Source: Planctomycetota bacterium
GTDB lineage: Bacteria > Planctomycetota > UBA8742 > UBA2392
Direction of reading: 5' to 3'
NCBI GenBank assembly: GCA_020638675.1
Contig: JACKID010000002.1
Location: 124,001 to 188,000, forward strand
Length of the DNA: 64,000 bases
Both the position numbers and the translations under genes were made by a program. Of this stretch, positions 57,522 through 64,000 are shown piece by piece. The notes beneath the pieces are model-generated. The model was not told the origin of the DNA and did no database searches. It saw nothing but the letters and a program-made list of their open reading frames with translations. How positions within the stretch are numbered: position 1 is the stretch's first letter; every line of letters starts with the position of its first letter.

Positions 57522-59216
57522 CTAGATGCCCACATCACGCGAATCCCCGCCGGCGGAGGCTTCTTCGGGGTTCTGGTCGCGGTCGAGGTCGCGGGCCTTG
57601 GTAATCAGGGTCGCGAAGTTGAGCACCTCGGTGTCGTCCGTTTCGGCGATCAGCTTCTTCACGTCCTCCAGCAGCGCGTCGTAGCTGGCGCCCTTGGCCC
57701 AGTAGCTCTTGCGCAGCATCTCACCGAACTCGGCCACGTTGCCCGCAAGGCGCAGACTGACCGGCGCCGCATCCCAGCTTGCCGCGATGTCGCCGGTGCG
57801 GATCTCGCGGTTGACCTCGAAGAACTCGTCGCGCTCGTCATGCTTGTAGCGCACGGTTGCGGTGCCGATCGGGCCGCTGGCGTTGTCGAACAGCTTCAGC
57901 TCGTATACGGCGGTCACGCTGTGGCCGCTGCCGACTTCGCCGCCGTCCACCTTGTCGTTTCTAAAGTCCTCGTCGGCCACGTCGCGGTTTTCGTAGCCGA
58001 GCAGGCGCCAGGACTTCACGACCTCCGGGTTGAACTCGACCTGCACTTTGGTGTCGCGGGCAACCACCTGCAGCGTGCCGGTCAGATTCTCGACGAAGAT
58101 GCGCTTGGCTTCGTCCAGCGTGTCGACGTAGGCGTAGTGCCCGTCGCCCTTGTCACCCATCTGCTCGATCAGCTCGTCGTTGTAGTTGCTCATGCCGAAG
58201 CCGATGGCGCTGAGCGTGATGCCCTTGCGGCGCTGGCGCTCGATCATCTTCAGCAGGTTCTCGACTTGCGTTTCGCCGTTGTTGGCGACGCCGTCCGTGC
58301 ACAGGATGACGCGGTTGATGCTGCCTTCGCGGAACGCCTCTTCGGCCATGTCGTAGCCGATGCGGATGCCTTCCTCGGCGTTGGTGCTGCCGTCCGGGTT
58401 GAGTCGATCCAGCGCGTCGATGATTGCCTCGGGGTCGTTCGTGGGGCTGAGCACCTTGCGCCCGCGGCTGCCGTAGACGGCGATGCCGACGTAGTCGTCG
58501 CGGCGCAGTTGCTTGACCAGCATGGTGAGCGCCTTCTTCACGTAGCCGAGGCGGTTGTCCATCTCCATGCTGCCGCTGACGTCGATCACGAACGTCAGGT
58601 TGGCCGGCTTGCGCTTGTCGGGGTCGATCTTCTTGGCCTGCATCCCGACACGCATCAGGTAGCAGTTCTTCAGATCCTGCCCGTAGCGCGACGGCGCGGC
58701 GTCCATGCTGATGGCGAAGGTGTCTTCGTAGGGTGCTTCATACTTGTAGTCGAAGTAGTTGACGAACTCTTCGACACGAGCATATCCCTGAGGCGGGAGC
58801 CCGCCGCGGTTGATGTAGTCACGGCACTTGGTGTAAGCGCCGGTGTCGACATCGACGGCAAAGGTCGATAGGCGGTCGTCCTCGGAATCGACGAACGGGT
58901 TCGTGTCGTACTTCTTCCAGAACTCGTCGTAGGGCTGACCGTCCGTGGGACGCCCGTCGGGCTCGTTGCCAAGCCGGTCGTCGTAGATGTGTTCGAACCG
59001 GCCGCGGATGTCCTGATTGAAATTGACCGGCGGGCTGTCGGGATCGTTGTTGTTGAAAAAGATGCCCGCCTGCGGGTTCTCGGCGCCGCCGCTGTCATCC
59101 ATCCGAACGTCGCGGCCGCCTGATTCGTAGGCGTGGCTGCTGCATGCGGCGAGGAACACAACGGTCGTAAGCGCGGCAACCGCGAGCGCGCTGAAGGTCT
59201 TCGTTCTGGTCTTCAT
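57522..59216 (-). CDS. YfbK-like VWA lipoprotein
   Basis: The 564-residue lipoprotein (lipobox VFLAAC) has the von Willebrand factor A domain with an intact MIDAS site: FVIDVSGSMEMDNR near residue 212, the Thr region DALDRLNPDGSTNAEEGIRI near residue 280 and LCTDGVANNGETQVE near residue 320. The N-terminal YfbK segment NPFVDSEDDRLSTFAVDVDT and the C-terminal DUF3520-like part are present. VWA domains bind ligands through a metal ion. The last residues (SRDVGI) and the stop lie inside a 16-base direct repeat. It is the second gene downstream of the sigma factor, after its paralogue at 59304. Confidence 0.9.
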   Translation of the reverse strand: MKTRTKTFSALAVAALTTVVFLAACSSHAYESGGRDVRMDDSGGAENPQAGIFFNNNDPDSPPVNFNQDIRGRFEHIYDDRLGNEPDGRPTDGQPYDEFWKKYDTNPFVDSEDDRLSTFAVDVDTGAYTKCRDYINRGGLPPQGYARVEEFVNYFDYKYEAPYEDTFAISMDAAPSRYGQDLKNCYLMRVGMQAKKIDPDKRKPANLTFVIDVSGSMEMDNRLGYVKKALTMLVKQLRRDDYVGIAVYGSRGRKVLSPTNDPEAIIDALDRLNPDGSTNAEEGIRIGYDMAEEAFREGSINRVILCTDGVANNGETQVENLLKMIERQRRKGITLSAIGFGMSNYNDELIEQMGDKGDGHYAYVDTLDEAKRIFVENLTGTLQVVARDTKVQVEFNPEVVKSWRLLGYENRDVADEDFRNDKVDGGEVGSGHSVTAVYELKLFDNASGPIGTATVRYKHDERDEFFEVNREIRTGDIAASWDAAPVSLRLAGNVAEFGEMLRKSYWAKGASYDALLEDVKKLIAETDDTEVLNFATLITKARDLDRDQNPEEASAGGDSRDVGI

Positions 59217-59263
59217 TTCCTGCCCTTCGAATAGGGGTAGTTGTGAATTTCCGTTCGAGGCTT

Positions 59264-59280
59264 CACCCGCTTTGCGGGTG
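59264..59280. repeat. Palindromic hairpin between the two VWA genes
   Basis: CACCCGC (59264-59270) pairs with GCGGGTG (59274-59280), and GGCTTTTCAGCC follows directly. It may reduce or shape transcription from the first VWA gene into the second. Confidence 0.5.
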
Positions 59281-59303
59281 TCCCCGGCTTTTCAGCCAGG
59301 GCT

Positions 59304-61121
59304 CTATTTCAGTTTGTTTGCCTTCTCCACCAGCTCGATCAGTTCATCGACCTTGTCATCTCTGAAGTCCTGCTGGATCAGTTTCAGGTCTTCCAGCACG
59401 CCCGAGAAGCTGCCCTGCTTTGCATAAAAGCCCTTGGCCAGCAGCTCGGCGAACTCGGCCACGTCGCCGGCCAGGCGCAGGCCCTTGTCGGCCGTCTCCC
59501 AAGTGCCGGCGATCTGCTGGGTGAAGACCTCCTGGCTGATTTCCTTGGGCTCGTCGCGCTCGTCTTCCTTGTAGCGGATGGTCGCGTTGGCCATGGCGCC
59601 GAAGCCGTTCTCGTACAGCTTGATCTCGTACAGCGCGGTCGCGGAGTGGCCGGCGCTGATCTCGCCGCCGTCTACCGCATCATTGCGGAAGTCCTCGTCC
59701 TTGATGTCGCGGTTGACGTAGCCGATCAGGCGGTACGACTTCACCACCAGCGGGTTGAACTCGACTTGTATTTTGACGTCTCGACCAACCACCTCGAGTG
59801 CGCCCGTTAAATTGTCGGCGAAGATGCGCCTGGCTTCGTCGATGCTGTCCACGTAGGCGTAGTGCCCGTCGCCCTTGTCGCCGAGCTGTTCCATCAGGTT
59901 GTCGTTGTAGTCGCCCATGCCGAAGCCGACCGTGCTGAGCGTGATGCCCTTGCGGCGGTTCTCGACGATGGTTTGCAGGATGCCTTCGACCCGCGTCCGG
60001 CCGACGTTGGCAACGCCGTCGCTACAGAGGACGACGCGGTTGGTCCAGCCTTCGCGGAAGGCGCTGCTGGCCATGCTGTAGCCGATTTTCAAACCTTCCT
60101 CGGCGTTGGTGCTGCCTTCGGTCTTGAGCTTGTCGATGGCCGCGAGGATTTCGTCTTTCTGCCAGGCGTCCTTGTAGTCCATGTACTGGTAGCCGCGTGC
60201 GCCGAAGACCGCGATTCCGACCTTGTCGCCTTCGCGCAGTTGTTCCACGAGCAGCTTCAGCCCGGCCTTCACCAGCGGCAAGCGCTCGACGCTGTCCATG
60301 CTGCCGCTGACGTCGATCACGAAAGTCAGCACGGCCGGCTTGCGGTCGGCCTCGGGAATCTGCCGTGCCTGCACGCCGATGCGCAGCAGGTAGCAGTTGG
60401 CAAGGTCCTGCCCGTAGCGCGACGGCGCGGCATCCATGGTGATGGCGAAGGGGTCGCTGGTGGGCGCCACGTAGCCGTAGCCGAAGTAGTTGATGAACTC
60501 CTCGGCGCGTACGGCCGCTTCCGGCGGAAGCGCACCATTGTCGAGGTAGCCACGGGCAACGGCATAGCTGCCGGTGTCGTGCTCCAGCGCGAACGTCGAG
60601 AGTTGATCGTCCTCTGTATCCACAAACGGATTGGAACCGTTCGCCTTGAAGTTCGGATCGCGCGGACCTACCGATGGAATCTCCGTCGGTAGTGTGGTGT
60701 CCGCAGGCGGCAATTTCGTGAACACTCCGCCAATCGGCCTGTCGTGTTTGCGAGGCCCGGACTTCGATTCCGAGGCAGGCGTCGTGAAGTAGATGCCCCC
60801 GGCACTGTCCTCCGAACCCATTGCCACATCTGCAAGCGGATCCTCCGCCGATTTCTCGGCGACTCTGTCTTCCGGGACCTTTGACAGCGTCAACTGCGAG
60901 CCTGTCACCGTCACCAGTCCGACTACGATTGCCACAGCGGCAGCCGCGGCCAGGCCGGTGCCCCAGGCACGCCATGCGGGACGGGGCCTGGCCAACGGCT
61001 GCTTGGGGGGGAGCGCTTCCGCACCCGCTTTCGCGAGCGTCTGCGCGATGAGGTCCGGCGGGCTCTTGCCGCCCAGCACTTCTTCCAGTGCCGCCTCGAT
61101 AATGGGGTCATGCTCGTTCAT
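59304..61121 (-). CDS. YfbK-like VWA protein with a cytoplasmic tail and one membrane helix
   Basis: The 605-residue product has a cytoplasmic N-terminus of about 50 residues, one membrane helix near residues 52-72 (GTGLAAAAAVAIVVGLVTVT) and an external VWA part with FVIDVSGSMDSVE near residue 262 and LCSDGVANVGRTRVEG near residue 370. The N-terminal segment NPFVDTEDDQLSTFALEHDT is shared with the paralogue at 57522. Placed directly after the ECF sigma gene and with an inward tail, it has the layout of an anti-sigma factor whose sensor is a VWA domain. This role is inferred. The start at 61121 was preferred because the frame to 61199 crosses a palindromic repeat. Confidence 0.85.
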   Translation of the reverse strand: MNEHDPIIEAALEEVLGGKSPPDLIAQTLAKAGAEALPPKQPLARPRPAWRAWGTGLAAAAAVAIVVGLVTVTGSQLTLSKVPEDRVAEKSAEDPLADVAMGSEDSAGGIYFTTPASESKSGPRKHDRPIGGVFTKLPPADTTLPTEIPSVGPRDPNFKANGSNPFVDTEDDQLSTFALEHDTGSYAVARGYLDNGALPPEAAVRAEEFINYFGYGYVAPTSDPFAITMDAAPSRYGQDLANCYLLRIGVQARQIPEADRKPAVLTFVIDVSGSMDSVERLPLVKAGLKLLVEQLREGDKVGIAVFGARGYQYMDYKDAWQKDEILAAIDKLKTEGSTNAEEGLKIGYSMASSAFREGWTNRVVLCSDGVANVGRTRVEGILQTIVENRRKGITLSTVGFGMGDYNDNLMEQLGDKGDGHYAYVDSIDEARRIFADNLTGALEVVGRDVKIQVEFNPLVVKSYRLIGYVNRDIKDEDFRNDAVDGGEISAGHSATALYEIKLYENGFGAMANATIRYKEDERDEPKEISQEVFTQQIAGTWETADKGLRLAGDVAEFAELLAKGFYAKQGSFSGVLEDLKLIQQDFRDDKVDELIELVEKANKLK

Positions 61122-61175
61122 GGTTCTTTCCCTGGTGCCTTGGGTCTCGGGTTCGGGCTTCGCTCTGCTCAGCCC

Positions 61176-61195
61176 CACCGACAGGATTGTCGGTG
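61176..61195. repeat. Palindrome CACCGACA/TGTCGGTG
   Basis: The eight-base arms enclose GGAT; the centre GACAGGATTGTC matches the third palindrome of the 9762-9866 cluster (GACAAGATTGTC). It lies in the short gap between the sigma factor gene and the VWA gene. Confidence 0.6.
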
Positions 61196-61203
61196 CCACC
61201 CAA

Positions 61204-61713
61204 CTACTTGACCCTCAGCTCCATGCACTTTCGAAGGCGTGCCTTGGTCCTTCGCAAGAGTGTCTTGATGCCGTCGTCGGTCATGCCCAGCGCCTCGGCA
61301 ATCTCGACGCGTTGCTTGCTTTCCTTGTACTGCAGGTCCAGCGCCTGGCGCGGCTTGTCGTCCAGTTGCTTGAGGCATTCCCGCAGCGCGTTCGCCAGTG
61401 CCTCGCCGTCGCCTTCACCCGCCAGTTCGTTCCAATCCGACTCGATGTGCTCCAGCTCGGCGACCGCGACCATCTTTCCGTCCTTGCGCCGCGCCTTGAG
61501 CAGCAGGTTCTTCGCCACGATCCGCAGGTAGGCGACCGTCTGACCGCGCGACCGCTGCTCGAACGGCTTGCGGTACACGGCCAGAAACACTTCCTGCGTC
61601 AGGTCATCCGCCAGCGACGCATCGGCCCCCAGCGCGCGCAGGTAGCGCCACACGCCCGCCTGGTGCTCACGCATCAGGCTTGCCAGGTCGAGGTCGTTTT
61701 CGGCCGTTGTCAT
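61204..61713 (-). CDS. ECF-type RNA polymerase sigma factor
   Basis: The product (169 residues from 61713, 171 from 61719) has sigma-70 region 2 with the phrases LREHQAGVWRYLRALGADA and LADDLTQEVFLAVYRKPFE, and region 4 with RQALDLQYKESKQRVEIAEA then DDGIKTLLRRTKARL. Extracytoplasmic-function sigma factors are held inactive by an anti-sigma partner until a signal arrives; here the VWA gene directly downstream is the candidate. A TATGAT hexamer ends eight bases before the ATG at 61713, so the start chosen would be leaderless; the ATG at 61719 overlaps the promoter. Confidence 0.92.
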   Translation of the reverse strand: MTTAENDLDLASLMREHQAGVWRYLRALGADASLADDLTQEVFLAVYRKPFEQRSRGQTVAYLRIVAKNLLLKARRKDGKMVAVAELEHIESDWNELAGEGDGEALANALRECLKQLDDKPRQALDLQYKESKQRVEIAEALGMTDDGIKTLLRRTKARLRKCMELRVK

Positions 61714-61870
61714 CGGCATCGATCATAGAGTCCGGCGGGCTCACGGATGGGTTCACGATTCCGGAGAATTTCGCGGATCGCCGCGGCAGGGCTTGGGGTA
61801 TGGGGCACTGCTTCGTCTGGACTTTCCCCAAGCCCTGTGCCCCAAGACCGCCCCCAGGCCTCCAAATGCG

Positions 61871-61900
61871 AACAGGGGCCCGGTGCTCCGGGCCCCTGTT
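61871..61900. terminator. Hairpin between divergent transcripts' ends
   Basis: AACAGGGGCCCGG (61871-61883) pairs perfectly with CCGGGCCCCTGTT (61888-61900). It lies just after the stop codon of the lipoprotein gene at 61920 (minus strand). The T-run is weak. Confidence 0.6.
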
Positions 61901-61919
61901 CTACCGTTTGGTTTACTGC

Positions 61920-63530
61920 CTACTGCACGTTCAACGTGACGTTCTTCTTGGTGCTGCGAACCGCGTAGAAGCCCCACTGCGCCCACCAACCGGAAGCCGG
62001 CTGGCAGACAACGGCCGTGAAGGTTGCTGTGGTCGTACCCCGGGCAAGCCCGGTCATCATGTCGCTGGAGGGCGTGTACTTGGCAACGCTGGTGTTGGAC
62101 ATGCCGACGCCGTCAAACCCGCCGACCGGCGCTCCCGCACCGACGCCGATCCAGCTGAAGAAAGCATTCACCGCGCTGTAGGGCAGGTTCAACAGGTTGG
62201 CGACGATGCCCGCGATGTCGAAGCGGTACTGGGCCATATCCAGCTCGAAGTTGGGAATCGCAAACACGGTGAAGTTCTGGCCCGGCACCACGCTGGCGGA
62301 GATGTAGCCGTTCTGCGTAAGCCAGTTCGTGATCCAGCCCGGAACCATCGAGGCCACCTGCTGCACGTAGCCGGTGTAGGGCGACAGCACCTGGCTCTGG
62401 CTCATCTGCCCGGTAACCCACGTCGCGGCCTGGCTGACGTAGGTGGAGATCGTGGTGGTGAACAACTGCTGGTTGAACGGGCCTTCCGTCTCGTAGCGGC
62501 CCTTGGCACGGGCGGGCAGGCTCTGGCCAACGCTGATTGAGTAGGACGGCGACAGCGTGGTCAGCTGCACCAGGTCGCTTGGCACCATCGTGTTGATGAA
62601 GTCCTGCGCCGGCTGCAGCTGTGCGGAAAGACCGGTGGCCCAGTTGGCCACGCCCTGCGCCCAGTTGCCGATGATCGGCCAGCCGGAAATCTGGTTCATG
62701 ACATAGGCCAGCAGGTTGAGGCAGCCGCGGACTTCACCGATCAGCAGGCTGGCGAAGTCGGCCTTGATCAGGGCGGACTCGATCAGCGAAGCCGTCACGC
62801 TGTGCAGCGCGCTGGTCTGGCTGCCGGTCGTGCCGAGGGTCACGCCGCCGGCGTCGGCCAGGAACTGCAGGATGCCGGAGTTGTCCAGCAGCTGCTCAAG
62901 CAGCGCGAGCTGGCTGGAGTTGAGGTTGTCATTGTAGATGTCGACGGTATTGAGGATCGCGACCTGCTGGTTCAAGGCATCGCGGATCAAGGTCGCGCTG
63001 GCGCTGTTGATCTGGCCCTCCTGCTCGAGCGCGTCCACGCTTTCGACGCCGAGTTCAACAAAGCGCGAAAGCCCGCTGCCGATCGCCTGATCGAAGCTGT
63101 CGGCGGTGAACGCCTCGGACGTGGCCCAGGCGCCGACTTCTAGGGTCTGCGGGTGGACATCCTGGACGTTGCCGTCCATGTCCACGATGGCGACCTCAAC
63201 ACCGAGGGCCGTCGCGTCAGCGATCGGCGGAACCATCACGTACGCCTTGCCCCCGTCACAGTGGAACGCGGGCACGCAAACGCTGTTTCCGAGGTAGCTG
63301 AAGCGAACGTGGAAGCCCTTGGCGGCCTCCGATGAGCTGCCCTGTACCGGAAGCGCGAGCATTTCGCCCGGCTCGGCCGCGGCTACCGGCAACACATCCG
63401 ATGCAAAAGTCACAGGTTGTGGCTTTTCACCGTTGCCGTCGTCACCCGACTGGCAGGCCGCGCTGAAGCCGACCATGACAATGGCCGCCAACAGGGCCAG
63501 CCGCTTTACTGCCGCACCTTGAGTCCACAT
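61920..63530 (-). CDS. Large lipoprotein of unknown function
   Basis: The 536-residue product has a lipoprotein signal (VMVGFSAACQSGDD). The mature part is mostly helical, with a beta-type first third (FASDVLPVAAAEPGEMLALP and FHVRFSYLGNSVCVPAFHCD) and long stretches of Leu, Gln and Ser such as NNSGILQFLADAGGVTLG-type text. No family was recognised. The start at 63530 was preferred to 63911 because the region upstream of it has no coding character and a ribosome-binding-like GGGGAC precedes the ATG. Confidence 0.75.
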   Translation of the reverse strand: MWTQGAAVKRLALLAAIVMVGFSAACQSGDDGNGEKPQPVTFASDVLPVAAAEPGEMLALPVQGSSSEAAKGFHVRFSYLGNSVCVPAFHCDGGKAYVMVPPIADATALGVEVAIVDMDGNVQDVHPQTLEVGAWATSEAFTADSFDQAIGSGLSRFVELGVESVDALEQEGQINSASATLIRDALNQQVAILNTVDIYNDNLNSSQLALLEQLLDNSGILQFLADAGGVTLGTTGSQTSALHSVTASLIESALIKADFASLLIGEVRGCLNLLAYVMNQISGWPIIGNWAQGVANWATGLSAQLQPAQDFINTMVPSDLVQLTTLSPSYSISVGQSLPARAKGRYETEGPFNQQLFTTTISTYVSQAATWVTGQMSQSQVLSPYTGYVQQVASMVPGWITNWLTQNGYISASVVPGQNFTVFAIPNFELDMAQYRFDIAGIVANLLNLPYSAVNAFFSWIGVGAGAPVGGFDGVGMSNTSVAKYTPSSDMMTGLARGTTTATFTAVVCQPASGWWAQWGFYAVRSTKKNVTLNVQ

Positions 63531-63785
63531 ATGCAATGTCCCCACGTCTTGGGTCCGTTGAAATGCCCCCTCCGCAAGGGGCGTAAGATTCGAGAAGGCG
63601 GTGAGAGTAGGGATGACGTTTTGGACTTCAAGCAGTTTTGGTGATTTACGGAGAAAAAGTTGTGACAAGACCGTGATAATTAGGCTGTGCGTTTTAGGCG
63701 TCCGTTTGAACCCTCCTTGCTTCAAGGTCTTACAAAGAAGAGAATATAAGCATTGGAGAGCGGCAACCCCTGCACGGGAGTGTCT

Positions 63786-64000
63786 ATGAAGTTCAGCCCT
63801 CTTCCCCTGCTTCACCTCGCGCTGATTGCGCTGTTGGTCGCGGCGTGTTCCGCGCCGCAAACCGTTGAACGCCAGGGGCGCTCCACGCCTCCGTACGAGG
63901 TGCTGGTCCATGCATTGGGCCCGGCGCGCGTTTCTGATGACGGGTTTGATGCGCGCTTCGAGTTCGAGGTCGTCAGCCCGCTGGACCTGCAGCGCAACTC
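63786..64000 (+). CDS. Lipoprotein, 3' end outside window
   Basis: The visible 71 codons encode a lipoprotein signal (LLVAACSAPQ) and the start of a beta-type domain (RFEFEVVSPLDLQRN). GGGAG precedes the ATG at 63786. The gene continues beyond the window, so no family can be given. The 63531-63785 stretch between it and the divergent lipoprotein gene is AT-rich for this genome and probably holds both promoters. Confidence 0.75.
   Translation, partial: MKFSPLPLLHLALIALLVAACSAPQTVERQGRSTPPYEVLVHALGPARVSDDGFDARFEFEVVSPLDLQRN

Overview
The window is about 65 percent GC, tightly packed with genes on both strands, and looks like chromosome rather than plasmid or prophage. No transposase, integrase, phage gene or CRISPR array was seen. 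The mix of gene types points to a Gram-negative environmental bacterium, most like Planctomycetota or a neighbouring phylum: many lipoproteins, paired von Willebrand (VWA/YfbK-like) proteins behind an ECF sigma factor, terpene-cyclase-like lipoproteins in tandem, Sel1/TPR proteins, LolA, TatA, a GspE-type ATPase and a BoxB oxygenase. The phylum is an inference from gene content; there is no rRNA gene in the window to confirm it. Layout: 1-5.2 kb carries RNase D (cut by the window edge), MoaC, a membrane protein, ElbB and a GspE/PilB ATPase. 5.2-8.9 kb has a P-loop protein, an RsbW-like kinase, a polysaccharide deacetylase and a LolA-like protein. 8.9-11.1 kb is an aromatic amino acid operon (prephenate dehydratase, then chorismate mutase fused to DAHP synthase) behind what looks like a complete transcription attenuator with a Phe/Tyr-rich leader peptide. 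11.3-17.7 kb has a response regulator, an FMN glutamate-synthase-like protein, a lipoprotein with one domain inserted inside another, three small paralogues with a shared signature, and TatA. 17.8-23.6 kb has an acyl-CoA carboxylase subunit, thioredoxin-like proteins and a gene with an in-frame TGA that looks like a selenocysteine codon. 23.6-34.7 kb has tandem prenyltransferase-fold lipoproteins, a Sel1 protein, a candidate structured RNA gene and two TPR proteins. 34.7-43.4 kb has BoxB, a TetR regulator and two 957-residue exported paralogues. 43.5-49.6 kb has tRNA-Cys, tRNA-Glu, a cobalamin riboswitch with a BtuFDC-type transporter and a GspC-like PDZ protein. 49.7-64 kb has a surface protein, an AMP-forming acyl-CoA synthetase, zinc-ribbon and membrane proteins, the sigma factor with its two VWA proteins, and two more lipoproteins. 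The most interesting items are the putative UGA-encoded U-x-x-C thioredoxin-like protein at 21869-22372, the aromatic attenuator at 9014-9189, the candidate ~300-base RNA at 29924-30227, the split Ig-like domain at 13386-14621, and a set of long imperfect inverted repeats that share architecture but not sequence. Working links between genes are mostly short operons (aroma, Btu, tatA, sigma/VWA); most other neighbours look functionally unrelated.
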